Positions 26,437 to 35,564 of a stretch of DNA of 64,000 bases are shown here, piece by piece. The stretch covers positions 682,001 to 746,000 of the forward strand of contig NZ_CP058561.1 in the NCBI RefSeq assembly GCF_018141425.1. Direction: 5' to 3'. The first letter of the stretch is position 1, and every line of letters starts with the position of its first letter. The notes beneath the pieces are model-generated. The model was not told the DNA's origin and ran no database searches. It was given only the letters and a program-made list of their open reading frames with translations. Position numbers and translations under genes: made by a program. This DNA is from Vallitalea guaymasensis (lineage in GTDB: Bacteria; Bacillota; Clostridia; Lachnospirales; Vallitaleaceae).

Positions 26437-27318
26437 TTAACCTTCAATGATTCTTTCAATATGATTCTTAGCTCGTATTAATCCTTTTTCAACTTTATCA
26501 AGAGTACCGTCCCATACTGGGTCTTCATGTTCAATGCTTATTGTACCTTTATAACCAATTTCATATAAATTGGCTACAATTTTATTCCAATCAATATCTC
26601 CAAGACCAACTAGACGATGTCTCCACCACTGATGTTCAAAGAAATTGGTTTCCTCAGTTATATTATGCAGGATACCAACTTTTTTAAGATTATCATATAG
26701 TATTTCTGTGTCTTTTCCATGGAAATGGAATATCTTACTTCTATATTTGATTATGTTCTCATAAGGGCTCATAAACTGCCAAATCATATGTGATGGATCA
26801 AATGCTAGACCTATTTTATCTGAATCAACTTTATCAAATAGTATATCCCACATATATGGTGATATAGCTATATTACCCATCATTGGACAATTCTCTATTG
26901 CTATTTTCACATTATTTCTTTCTGCATATTCTGCTAGTTCTTTTAACCATTCTGTAACTGCTTCTACACTTTTTTCAGGATTGAATCTTGCACCATAATA
27001 GGCATCCTTGGTAACCCCTGTTGAGCATATTACTTTCTCAATCCCTAGTTTTCCTGCAAATTCTATACGTCTAATCAATTGCTTCTTATGCTCATCACCT
27101 ACATTATTCTCTTCATCAAGAAAATTTCTACAGTAAATTAAGGCTGATATATCAATTTTGCCTTCTTTTTTTATATCTGAAAAGATCTTTTCATCAAGTT
27201 CAATAGTTGGTCCAACTTCCAAATCCTTAAATCCATTATCACAAGCCCAATTACTTATTTCTTTTAAATCTTTCATTCCAGCCCAAGCCAAGCTATTAGT
27301 GATTAATCCTACTTTCAT
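26437..27318 (-). CDS. Sugar phosphate isomerase/epimerase-like TIM-barrel protein (AP_endonuc_2)
   Basis: A 293-residue TIM barrel, only distantly similar to its neighbour at 25664. The metal-site residues are in NVKIAIENCPMMGN, IGLAFDPSHMIWQ, IFHFHGKDTEI and GTISIEHEDPVWDG. An upstream ATG (27324) is only about 2 nt from the AAAGGAG site, so I place the start at ATG 27318. Having two different barrels with two dehydrogenases fits consecutive isomerase or lyase steps on an oxidised sugar. Confidence 0.85.
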   Translation of the reverse strand: MKVGLITNSLAWAGMKDLKEISNWACDNGFKDLEVGPTIELDEKIFSDIKKEGKIDISALIYCRNFLDEENNVGDEHKKQLIRRIEFAGKLGIEKVICSTGVTKDAYYGARFNPEKSVEAVTEWLKELAEYAERNNVKIAIENCPMMGNIAISPYMWDILFDKVDSDKIGLAFDPSHMIWQFMSPYENIIKYRSKIFHFHGKDTEILYDNLKKVGILHNITEETNFFEHQWWRHRLVGLGDIDWNKIVANLYEIGYKGTISIEHEDPVWDGTLDKVEKGLIRAKNHIERIIEG

Positions 27319-27335
27319 AATCATTCTCCTTTCTA

Positions 27336-28415
27336 TTAGTCAAGGATAACTGTTTTTTTGTTATCAGCTGATTCTTTTAATGCTTCTAATAATTCCTGAA
27401 TATAAAGTCCTCTAGCGAAATCTCTTTCAGATTGTTTATTATTAATAATATTATCTATAAATTCATTTATCTCTTCATGGAACTTGGATTCTTCTAAGAA
27501 TTCATCTGGAACAGCTACAACTTCTTCTTTTTGACCGTTGTAACCTCCATCTTTTTCCTTCAAGTTAACTATCAATTCATTATCTTCGTGTTCATAGACG
27601 AGCATACCTCCCTCTCCTATAATCTCAAGGCTATGTCCCCTAGTACCTAGTCTACTTGAATAGAAAGTTCCTACTGCACCATTATTAAGCTTAGCAGTAA
27701 AAATGGTTGTATCATCATTGGTTACTGCTCCCATACCTTCTTCATCAATTTTCTTTCTTTCTGGAATAGAAATTGTTGAAATGGCTGTTAACTCTTTCAC
27801 TGGACCTTCTGTATCTTTCAATAAATAATCTACTATGTCAATCATATGAGATCCAAAATCAGCTAAAGCTCCTGTACCAGAATATTTTTTTTGCATTCTC
27901 CACTCTAGCATTACACCTGTCTTATTAGCGATTCTTCCTCCTCCAAGACATTGTCTAAAACCATATATTTTTCCTAATTTCCCTTGATCTATTATAGATT
28001 TCATATATTTTATTGCTGGAATACCTCTATAACAGAAACCTATCATATTTACCAATTCAGGATGGATTTTAGCACATTCCACCATCTCTCTTGCATAGTT
28101 GATTTCAGAACTCATTGGCTTCTCGCAAAGCACATGAACCCCTGATTCCAAAGCTTTAATGGATAACTCTCCATGAGCATCGTTAGATGTACAAATACTT
28201 ACTGCATCTACCATATCAAGCATTTCTTCATATGTCTTACATATAGTAATATTCTTAAGTTCCTGCTTTTTTGCCCACTCCCCGGCTCTTCCTTCAACTT
28301 TGTCAAACAAAGCTACAAGTTCACATTTCTCATTTGCATTATAAGCCTTGACATGTTGTTTTGCTATACCAATGGTATATCCTGTTCCTACAATACCTAC
28401 TTTAACTTTTTTCAT
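27336..28415 (-). CDS. Gfo/Idh/MocA-family NAD(P)-dependent dehydrogenase
   Basis: A 359-residue oxidoreductase. The Rossmann motif is VKVGIVGTGYTIG (the usual GxGxxG is GTGYTIG), the EKP motif is VLCEKPMSS (about 98-106), and the C-terminal domain contains GTGALADFGSHMIDIVDYLL with the HxxD pair. GGAGG precedes ATG 28415; the frame extends 15 nt further up through the ribosome site. It is the first gene of the four-gene catabolic operon, and its leader carries a LacI-type operator. Confidence 0.9.
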   Translation of the reverse strand: MKKVKVGIVGTGYTIGIAKQHVKAYNANEKCELVALFDKVEGRAGEWAKKQELKNITICKTYEEMLDMVDAVSICTSNDAHGELSIKALESGVHVLCEKPMSSEINYAREMVECAKIHPELVNMIGFCYRGIPAIKYMKSIIDQGKLGKIYGFRQCLGGGRIANKTGVMLEWRMQKKYSGTGALADFGSHMIDIVDYLLKDTEGPVKELTAISTISIPERKKIDEEGMGAVTNDDTTIFTAKLNNGAVGTFYSSRLGTRGHSLEIIGEGGMLVYEHEDNELIVNLKEKDGGYNGQKEEVVAVPDEFLEESKFHEEINEFIDNIINNKQSERDFARGLYIQELLEALKESADNKKTVILD

Positions 28416-28451
28416 TATTAATACCTCCATTTATATTTTACTTACACCCAT

Positions 28452-28463
28452 TTACACGTGTAA
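28452..28463. promoter_or_regulatory. LacI-type operator before the dehydrogenase/isomerase operon
   Basis: TTACACGTGTAA is a perfect 12-bp palindrome, flanked by ACTTACAC (28440-28447) that pairs with GTGTAAGT (28458-28465). It lies between the regulator stop and the operon start. A related site overlaps the regulator's own promoter at 29568-29580. Confidence 0.65.
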
Positions 28464-28480
28464 GTTATTAACTAAAAAAA

Positions 28481-29512
28481 TTATATGCCTTTAGTAGAAT
28501 CTCTTTCCTTCAGTTTACAAGGTAACGTAATATTGAGTGGCAACGTATTTGTATCTGTTAACATATTCATTAATCTTTCCGCACTCTTTTGACCCAATTC
28601 AAATAAAGGCAGATTACATGTAGTTAGTCTTGGATACGTATACACATCAAAATTAGAACCTGCAAGTGCAATAACTGATATTTCATTAGGGATACTTATA
28701 TTAAGCTGTTGAGCCTGATACAATACTGTATATGCCATTTTACTCCAAGAAGTTATGATTGCAGAATACTCATCTTTTTTACTGAGAATCTCAATGACTG
28801 CCTCAATTTCTTTATCATTATCAGTTGAGATAGGAGTTTTAATCAATTTAATACCCTTATGCTCATTAACAGCATCTTCAACCCCTTTTCTTCGTTGTTG
28901 CTCTTGTTCTGTATCAAAATCAGGTGTTAAGTAAATTATCTCTTCATGTCCATTTTTTATCAAATAGCTTGCTGCCATATATGCACCATGATAGTAATTG
29001 ATATCTACACAATTCACCATCTGATTATTCAAATGATAATCAGCAAATACTATAGGGATATTTTCTTCTACGGACATATGTAAATAATCATCTATCTTCT
29101 CTTCTGCTAGATGTTCTTGAAATGATAAGAAAAGGATACCATCTATTTTTTTACGTTTGTAGTAACTATAATACTCTGGATATCCAAAATTATCTACATG
29201 GTCTGAACATAATATAATGCTATAGTTATCACCTATGGCAGATTTAACACCATCCAGAAATTTGATATACCTTTGTTCAGATATATTTCTCTTGGAAACA
29301 ATACCTATAGACATGGCCTTATTGGTTTTTAGTGCTACTGCCATAGAATCAGGATAATAGCCTAGTTTTTTTGCTGCCTGTATAACTTTCTTTTTTGTTG
29401 ACTCTTTTATGCTGACTCCTTGAACATCATTTAAGATGTAAGAAACTGTTGCTCTTGATACTCCAGCTTCTTTTGCAACATCCATACTAGTTACACGTTT
29501 AAATTTTTTCAT
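28481..29512 (-). CDS. LacI-family transcription regulator
   Basis: A 343-residue regulator. The N-terminal LacI HTH reads VTSMDVAKEAGVSRATVSYI (about 7-26) with the hinge helix near YYPDSMAVALKT. The C-terminal periplasmic-binding-like sensor (about 62-335) includes SIGIV at its start and IPNEISVIALAGSNF. It is followed by the four-gene sugar operon and is expected to repress it, and itself, through the TTACAC-type sites. The inducer is unknown. Confidence 0.92.
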   Translation of the reverse strand: MKKFKRVTSMDVAKEAGVSRATVSYILNDVQGVSIKESTKKKVIQAAKKLGYYPDSMAVALKTNKAMSIGIVSKRNISEQRYIKFLDGVKSAIGDNYSIILCSDHVDNFGYPEYYSYYKRKKIDGILFLSFQEHLAEEKIDDYLHMSVEENIPIVFADYHLNNQMVNCVDINYYHGAYMAASYLIKNGHEEIIYLTPDFDTEQEQQRRKGVEDAVNEHKGIKLIKTPISTDNDKEIEAVIEILSKKDEYSAIITSWSKMAYTVLYQAQQLNISIPNEISVIALAGSNFDVYTYPRLTTCNLPLFELGQKSAERLMNMLTDTNTLPLNITLPCKLKERDSTKGI

Positions 29513-29551
29513 AGACTATTCACCTGATTCATAATTATTTTATATATTTTT

Positions 29552-29580
29552 ATTATACTGTATCAATTTACACCTGTCAA
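29552..29580 (-). promoter_or_regulatory. Consensus promoter with overlapping operator for the LacI-type gene
   Basis: TTGACA (29575-29580), a 17-nt spacer and TATAAT (29552-29557) on the minus strand are perfect sigma-A elements. TTGACAGGTGTAA overlaps the -35 and resembles the TTACACGTGTAA operator, suggesting autoregulation. Confidence 0.75.
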
Positions 29581-29618
29581 TAAATAAATTTCATATAACT
29601 TTATATTAATATATCAAA

Positions 29619-29653
29619 AAAGTCCTTAATTCTAATTAGGAATCAAAGACTTT
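29619..29653 (-). terminator. Terminator of the YibE/F gene pair
   Basis: AAAGTC pairs with GACTTT, with an inner ATTC/GAAT stem, followed by a T-run on the minus strand. It lies shortly past the stop at 29672. Confidence 0.55.
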
Positions 29654-29671
29654 CGTTCTTTTCATTCTTAC

Positions 29672-30424
29672 TTATTTATCGTTACACAAAATCTGGGAAG
29701 TTATCAAAGCTGTTACTGGTATAATAAGTATTATTCCTACTCCACTACATAGAATCTGAAAAACTTCTGCACAGAACACTTTGTTGTTCAAGATATCTGC
29801 TATGGAATAATGCAGAGAGCTGAAATATATTATTAATGCCATGAATCCGCTTATGTATGCAAAAAATAATGTATTAGTCATTGTTCCCAAAATATCTTTA
29901 CCTATATTCATACCTGAATCAAATAAACTTTTCTTGGTAATAGATGAGTTTGTGTTATATAGCTCATTCATGGATGATGAAATTGAGATAGATACATCAA
30001 TTACTGCACCTAATAATCCTATTAGTATTTCGCATATGACTATAGTTGAAAAATTTAGCTTTATATATAAGGAAAGAGACGATATTGAATCGTATTGTTC
30101 TTTTCCAAATCCTTGTATTTTTGCACCCATTCCCATTTTATAGGTTATAAGTGTTGTAAAAAGAACAACTATTGTAACAGATATCAAGGATGATATAGTT
30201 TTCTTATTAAGACCGTTAATATAAAATAGAGTTATGGAACTAATAACTATACATATAACTATAGTAACTATAAGAGGATTTAACTTGTTAGCAATCAATA
30301 TAACCATGATAAAAAATATAAGGAAGTTGAAACATACTGTAAAAAATGATCTTACTCCTCTATCTCTCCCAACTACATACATCAACAAAAATAATATTAT
30401 CAACAATACTGCTATAACGCTCAT
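29672..30424 (-). CDS. YibE/F-like multi-pass membrane protein
   Basis: A 250-residue protein made almost entirely of hydrophobic helices (about seven). It has the YibE/F family segments IGLLGAVIDVSISISSSMNE and SLFDSGMNIGKDILGTMTNT. The family's function is not well established. It follows the larger paralogue at 30428 by 3 nt, and the two share the motif pattern G-G/A-x-x-D-x-x-I-x-x-S-S. They probably form a heteromeric membrane complex; that is inference. Confidence 0.85.
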   Translation of the reverse strand: MSVIAVLLIILFLLMYVVGRDRGVRSFFTVCFNFLIFFIMVILIANKLNPLIVTIVICIVISSITLFYINGLNKKTISSLISVTIVVLFTTLITYKMGMGAKIQGFGKEQYDSISSLSLYIKLNFSTIVICEILIGLLGAVIDVSISISSSMNELYNTNSSITKKSLFDSGMNIGKDILGTMTNTLFFAYISGFMALIIYFSSLHYSIADILNNKVFCAEVFQILCSGVGIILIIPVTALITSQILCNDK

Positions 30425-30427
30425 AAT

Positions 30428-31582
30428 CTAATTCACCCCTATCCTACGTTCTTTAAGAAGTATAACCGAAATGTACATAGTGATAGGAATACTAATTACA
30501 ACACCAATACTTCCAATAAGAGCTCGTATTATTTCAAGATTGATTCCAATACCAATTATATATGAAAGGGAAAGCCCATTCCTCAACCAAAAAAGTATGG
30601 TTGGTATGCTTCCGCTAATGTATACAAAAACTAAGGTATTAGCCATAGTTGCCATAACATCTTTACCTATTTCCATACTTGATTGTATTAGAATCTTTCT
30701 TTCTATATTAGGATTTTTATTATATAGTTCGTTAATTGCAGATGACATGGTTATGGCTATATCCATAATTCCTCCAATAGTACCTATCATAAGCCCGATA
30801 AAAAATATCTGTTCTGGAGAAGTCATCAGAAATTCCATTTCTTCATAGTAGACTCCTTTGGAGTTAGTAACAGTCATGACTATAGCTGTAATTATCATTG
30901 TTATGATGATACTTACCATGGTTCCAACTATGGCACATAGTGATTTTTTGTTGATTCCGCTTACAATCAATATGGATATTATTACGAATATGATACTCAT
31001 TATAGTAGTGATAACCCATAAGTTATAGCCATGGGAATATAGTTTTATTACGCTATAGAAAATTAGAATATTTACAATGACACTTGTCAATGATTTAAAA
31101 CCTTTTGAACCACCTATTAAAAGTATGAGTACAACAAATATTATTGCAATATATCCTAGATATTTATCACGTTTATAACCTAATATGTACGAAGATATTA
31201 TACTGCCTTTTTCGTCTTCAGTGATTGATATGAATATTCTATCGTTTATTTTGTAGTCTATGTCAAATATTTTAGAATAAGATGCCAAATTGTCAAATTC
31301 CAGTTTTTCACCTTTATGTTTGCCATTCATTATTATTGTATTTAGGTGCTGATTTTTAATATATTCGGTATTGCCTTGTGTTTCGTCAACAGCTATAATT
31401 TTTCCTATTGTTTTATTGTAGTAATTTTCATTATTAGCTATGAAAAAGTAGCTTATTAGACCAACAGTTATTAGTAGGATTGCTTTTATATAAAAATTCC
31501 TGTTTTTTTTGTTAAAGACTTGATTTTTATATGATATTGCTGAGTTTTTAATATTATCTTTGCTATGTAATTTACTAAACAT
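30428..31582 (-). CDS. YibE/F-like membrane protein with extracytoplasmic N-terminal domain
   Basis: A 384-residue YibE/F-family protein. One N-terminal helix (about 34-52) is followed by an extracytoplasmic beta-rich region (about 55-145), then about seven helices containing TIGGIMDIAITMSSAINELY and IQSSMEIGKDVMATMANTLV. The start is supported by AAAGGAGG. It is first in a two-gene operon with the shorter paralogue. Function is not known. Confidence 0.85.
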   Translation of the reverse strand: MFSKLHSKDNIKNSAISYKNQVFNKKNRNFYIKAILLITVGLISYFFIANNENYYNKTIGKIIAVDETQGNTEYIKNQHLNTIIMNGKHKGEKLEFDNLASYSKIFDIDYKINDRIFISITEDEKGSIISSYILGYKRDKYLGYIAIIFVVLILLIGGSKGFKSLTSVIVNILIFYSVIKLYSHGYNLWVITTIMSIIFVIISILIVSGINKKSLCAIVGTMVSIIITMIITAIVMTVTNSKGVYYEEMEFLMTSPEQIFFIGLMIGTIGGIMDIAITMSSAINELYNKNPNIERKILIQSSMEIGKDVMATMANTLVFVYISGSIPTILFWLRNGLSLSYIIGIGINLEIIRALIGSIGVVISIPITMYISVILLKERRIGVN

Positions 31583-31980
31583 ATTTTAGTACCTCCTTTA
31601 CTTCAACTACAAAAACGTGCGAAATATTATTAGTTTGTAAATATTAGCAATAATTTTTTCCGCAATTATCATATTATCATATAAGTTAGTATATATCAAA
31701 TAAGAGGATATTCTTGAATTTCTAATGCGAGTCAGAAAAAGTGTTTTGTTCTGACGTGGTGTTTGCAAAATAGTATATGTATATGTTACGCCAGCTACTT
31801 GCTCGTCCTGAGCAAAAAGCTGGGTTCGGCGTCCTGCCTCACTACTCCACATATACATATACTATTTTGCTGGGAAGTATCCTTCAATATAATCACAAAA
31901 GACTTTTTCTTCTGTTGTGCGTTACTATTTGGCTATTAAGAGGTCGTTATTTGAAATCATAAAGACCATTATTTAAATTT
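31583..31980. other. Intergenic region with one family-2 repeat
   Basis: This 398-nt stretch holds the YibE/F ribosome site at its right end and the palindromic repeat at 31765-31870. Two open frames here (31607-31858 minus and 31777-31962 plus) run through the palindrome and are not credible genes. No clear terminator for the B12 operon was found. Confidence 0.5.
31765..31870 (+). repeat. Structured palindromic repeat, family 2, copy A
   Basis: Perfect 22-bp outer arms (31765-31786 and 31849-31870) enclose a 62-nt core. The core has nested stems ACGCC/GGCGT, CAGC/GCTG and TTGCTC/GAGCAA, and conserved unpaired segments GTTCG and CTCACT-n-CTCC. Copy B at 55436-55531 keeps the unpaired segments but has different, still complementary, stems. 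Confidence 0.8.
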
Positions 31981-34701
31981 TTAATTGATAAGTCCATATT
32001 TTATTTTTATACGGTCTAGTTTCTCAATCATTGGTTCTGATGCAAACCATAGGAAGAAAGAAGTTGCTGTTGCATGGATAATGTTGAAGGGAATACCTGT
32101 TGTATAGTAAGTCATCATGCTTTTTATAGTGGGTTTTGCTTGCCACATTAGTGCTGAACCGGTATCCAGTATAAAGCCACAGACAAAAAATGTAGTTAGT
32201 GCTCCAAATATACATAGTGAATTACGCCTTTTTATTAGGAGTCCTTTGCGAAATAATATTCCTGCGAGGAATCCTGCTATGCCAAAGGCGAACATCTGCC
32301 AAGGTGTCCATGTTCCTTGACCGAACATCATATTTGAGGTAAATGCTGTAACAGCACCTACTAGAAAACCTGTTTCGCCGCCAAAGCATACTCCAGATAT
32401 AATAACTATAGCTACGACTGGTTTGAACTGAGGAAGCATGAAGAATGCAGCTCTTCCAGCTACACCAATGGCACAAAGGACAGCAATGATAATAATTTCT
32501 CTTGCCTTAGGTTTTTTGCTCTCAAATACGAATATAAATGGCAGCATTGTTTCTAATAATATCATTAGACTTATAAAGTAATATTTTCTGTCTCCTAAGA
32601 AAAACACACCGCAATATATGGTTAGAGGTACTGCTACAAGTACCATGACCATAGCTATAAGGGTTCTTTTTGTAAGTTTTCGTTTTCCTTTTGGAACTTG
32701 TATAGAGAAATCAGGAGCATCTAGGTCTTTTCCTGGGAATATAGCTATAAGGGTTATTGCAAGTTCAGTAACTAATAAGAATTGAACCAGATAGTTTTTC
32801 CAATCATTATATTTATTCCATAGTAAAACAGTGGTTAATATGAATGCTATTAATCCTGCAATGGCTATTGTAATACGTGTGGGTGTTATTTTACATATGG
32901 GCTTATATTTAGTTTTGTCACATTTAGTTATTTTTGTTTCTTGATTATGACTAGATACTTCATCATTTACCTTTGAACACATAATTTCATCTCTTATGCT
33001 TGATGAATCATTAGTATGTATTTTACCGCCACAGGCTAGGATAACATCTTCTGCAAGAATTGCTTTTGGTAAAATCGTTCTTGACATACGATTAGTAGCA
33101 GTAGTGTAAAAATTTTTACCACAAAAAAAAGCTCTTGGTGTATCAATACTTGTAATTCGTCCATCAAAAAACATGGCACAGCGACTGGCATGTGCTGCAC
33201 AAAATTCAATATCATGGGATACCATGACTATTGTTATACCATCTGCTTGTAATTTCTTGAGTATATCTGCAAACTTTTTCTTGAAATACCCATCAAGACC
33301 TTTGGTTGGTTCGTCAAGCAATAAAATCTTGGGTCCTAATAGTAGTACTTTTGCTAGAGCTGCTCTTTGTTGTTCTCCCCCTGAGAGATCATATGGATGC
33401 ATATGTAAAAGACTTTTCAGTTCACATAACTTTGATACTGTATCTACCATATTTTTTTGTTCTTCTTTTGGAATTTTTCTTCCTGAGAGCATTTCATATA
33501 AATCCAGTTCTACAGTTTTCTTGACGAATAATGACTGAGGATTTTGGGGAAGAACTCCTATAAAATTAATTGAAGGTAATTCCTTTTTATTATTTATAAT
33601 TGAATCCTTATATATTTTTACAGTACCTCTATAAGGCTTTAATATTCCATTTATGATAGAAAGAGTAGTAGTTTTACCTGTACCATTTCCTCCTAGGATT
33701 GCAAAAAGTTCGCCTTCGCCAATGTTAATGGACAACCCTTTTATTACATCTGGCAGTTCTTTTTCATAGCGAAACCAAACCTCATCCATTTTTATGATAC
33801 AGTTTTTATTATTATTAATATTATCTTGGAAGATTATATTTTTATCAGCTATTTTTTCTATTATTTTGTTGTTCTTGGCATATTCATTAATCCAATTTCG
33901 TCCATCACGTACAGTAATAGGACATTCCAAATCATTGTTTATCCCTGCATAGATTCTCATAGGTGTAGGCATAGCAATAAACATATCATGATTCAACTCT
34001 TTTAGTTTCTGCCCTGCCATTCTTGGAGTATCGTCCACAATTATACTACCATTATCCATGACTATTACACGGTCTGAGACTGGGAGTGCATCTTCTAAAC
34101 GATGTTCTGTAAGTATTATGGTTGTTCCTAATTCTCTGTTAATCTTTTTTATGGTCTCCAAGAAATCTGTTGCAGCTATAGGATCAAGCTGGCTAGTAGG
34201 TTCATCCAGTATAATGACAGACGGCTGCATAACCATGACAGAAGCTAAGTTAAGTAACTGTTTCTGTCCGCCTGAGAGCTCTGTCACCTTCTTATGAAAC
34301 CAAGTCTGTATACCAAAGAAAGATGCCATTTCTGATACTCTTCCTCGTATTTCAGGTGTTCTATAACCAAGACTCTCTAGTCCAAAAGCAAGTTCATGCC
34401 ACACCTTATCAGTAACAATCTGATTATCTGGTGATTGCCTTACAAAACCTATTCTCTCTGTCTGCTGTCTTTGAGAAAGATTATCAAGTGGTGTGTTCTC
34501 GTAGTAAATCTCACCTTCTCTTGTACCACATGGCATAAGAGTAGATCTTAGATGTCTAAGCAAAGTAGTCTTTCCACATCCTGATTTACCACATATAGTT
34601 ATAAATTCACCTTGTTTTATTGATAAATCAATGTTTTTTAATGCTGGCTTATTTACCTTTGGATATGTAAAAGTTAAATCTTTGATTGTAATAGCTTCCA
34701 T
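31981..34701 (-). CDS. Fused ECF transporter: two ATPase domains plus S-component-like membrane domain
   Basis: A 906-residue fusion. Domain 1 (about 1-270) is an ECF ATPase with Walker A GKSGCGKTT, signature LSGGQKQL and Walker B VIILDEPTSQLD. Domain 2 (about 310-540) is a second ATPase with GGNGTGKTT, LSGGEQQR and ILLLDEPTKGLD. After a linker come several helices (about 605-900). The last ~200 residues resemble a substrate-capture S component, with REIIIIAVLCAIGVAGRAAF, FGGETGFLVGAVTAFTSNMM and FGQGTWTPWQMFAFGIAGFL. The gene overlaps the EcfT gene by 28 nt. It is the last gene of the cobalamin-riboswitch operon, so a cobalamin or corrinoid substrate is inferred. Family S components are normally separate proteins; the triple fusion is unusual. 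Confidence 0.88.
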   Translation of the reverse strand: MEAITIKDLTFTYPKVNKPALKNIDLSIKQGEFITICGKSGCGKTTLLRHLRSTLMPCGTREGEIYYENTPLDNLSQRQQTERIGFVRQSPDNQIVTDKVWHELAFGLESLGYRTPEIRGRVSEMASFFGIQTWFHKKVTELSGGQKQLLNLASVMVMQPSVIILDEPTSQLDPIAATDFLETIKKINRELGTTIILTEHRLEDALPVSDRVIVMDNGSIIVDDTPRMAGQKLKELNHDMFIAMPTPMRIYAGINNDLECPITVRDGRNWINEYAKNNKIIEKIADKNIIFQDNINNNKNCIIKMDEVWFRYEKELPDVIKGLSINIGEGELFAILGGNGTGKTTTLSIINGILKPYRGTVKIYKDSIINNKKELPSINFIGVLPQNPQSLFVKKTVELDLYEMLSGRKIPKEEQKNMVDTVSKLCELKSLLHMHPYDLSGGEQQRAALAKVLLLGPKILLLDEPTKGLDGYFKKKFADILKKLQADGITIVMVSHDIEFCAAHASRCAMFFDGRITSIDTPRAFFCGKNFYTTATNRMSRTILPKAILAEDVILACGGKIHTNDSSSIRDEIMCSKVNDEVSSHNQETKITKCDKTKYKPICKITPTRITIAIAGLIAFILTTVLLWNKYNDWKNYLVQFLLVTELAITLIAIFPGKDLDAPDFSIQVPKGKRKLTKRTLIAMVMVLVAVPLTIYCGVFFLGDRKYYFISLMILLETMLPFIFVFESKKPKAREIIIIAVLCAIGVAGRAAFFMLPQFKPVVAIVIISGVCFGGETGFLVGAVTAFTSNMMFGQGTWTPWQMFAFGIAGFLAGILFRKGLLIKRRNSLCIFGALTTFFVCGFILDTGSALMWQAKPTIKSMMTYYTTGIPFNIIHATATSFFLWFASEPMIEKLDRIKIKYGLIN

Positions 34702-35564
34702 CTTCTATTCTCCCAACTTTCTATTACTATTGGTGAAATGCAGAGTATTAGATAAGCTGTAAAAACACTTATAGAATAAGGTGTTATATCTGCACTCTTC
34801 ATACTTGGAAAATACCGAAAGTAGACTCTACCGAGCAAAGAACCTACAAGTACATATAACCCTGTTCCACCAATAATAATCAATGCTTTTTTGTCTCTCC
34901 TATCAAAATAATAGATGGAAAAGGCCGTCCTTCCATTTAGCCCATAACCACGAGTTTTCATGGAGTCTGCTGTTTCAATAGCATTCTCCAATGCCCAAGT
35001 AATCATGATTGATAAAATTTTTATTCCATATTTAGCTCTATTTATGATATTACCTTTTGATATATCTCTTCCTATACATTTTTGTCCGTTAGATATTATC
35101 TTAAGCTGTGCTTTAAATCTAGGCACAAATCTAAGCACCATGGATAAAACAAGAGATAATGCGGGTATTACTCTACCAAACAGATATATAAACTTGTCCG
35201 ATGTCATGATTACATTGTAACAATTGAACCAGCAAACTACAGATGCAAGCATAACAGCTGCGGCGATACCAAATGTAATTGATTCTAGTGTAAGAGGATT
35301 CCCACTGTCTAGATAAGTAAGTATAGTCACACCCTCATGGTTGAATGCTGGATTAACTAGTGCAGCTATTATCATCATAGGTAAAAGATATAGTAGATTA
35401 AAACGTATAGCTTTTTTTCCTCTAAGTGTCACTGAATAAGAAAATCCGCATACCAATGAAATAGCTAAACAAAGAGGATGCATGAAAATCATTGAGTAGA
35501 TGAATACAAAGGTAAAGTAGACAAAATTTACAATAGGATGATATCCTTCAAAAGCACTCCTCAT
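34674..35564 (-). CDS. ecfT: ECF transporter T component
   Basis: A 296-residue membrane protein of the CbiQ/EcfT family. It has about five helices and the coupling-helix region with ALENAIETADSMKTRGYG (about 190-207), whose Ala-x-Gly-type motifs seat in the two ATPases. It overlaps the DUF4430 gene upstream by 4 nt and the ATPase/S fusion downstream by 28 nt. With the fusion it completes an ECF transporter (A, A', S, T) in just two polypeptides. Confidence 0.88.
   Translation of the reverse strand: MRSAFEGYHPIVNFVYFTFVFIYSMIFMHPLCLAISLVCGFSYSVTLRGKKAIRFNLLYLLPMMIIAALVNPAFNHEGVTILTYLDSGNPLTLESITFGIAAAVMLASVVCWFNCYNVIMTSDKFIYLFGRVIPALSLVLSMVLRFVPRFKAQLKIISNGQKCIGRDISKGNIINRAKYGIKILSIMITWALENAIETADSMKTRGYGLNGRTAFSIYYFDRRDKKALIIIGGTGLYVLVGSLLGRVYFRYFPSMKSADITPYSISVFTAYLILCISPIVIESWENRRWKLLQSKI

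Noticed and set aside
31819-31835. GTTCG-containing segment resembling a tRNA T-arm in the family-2 repeats
   Set aside because: No acceptor stem, anticodon arm or CCA-adjacent layout. The outer pairing is far too long for a tRNA, so it is not a tRNA remnant.
31607-31962. Two open frames (31607-31858 minus, 31777-31962 plus) in the intergenic region
   Set aside because: Both run through the palindromic repeat at 31765-31870 on opposite strands. Neither has a ribosome site or recognisable product.
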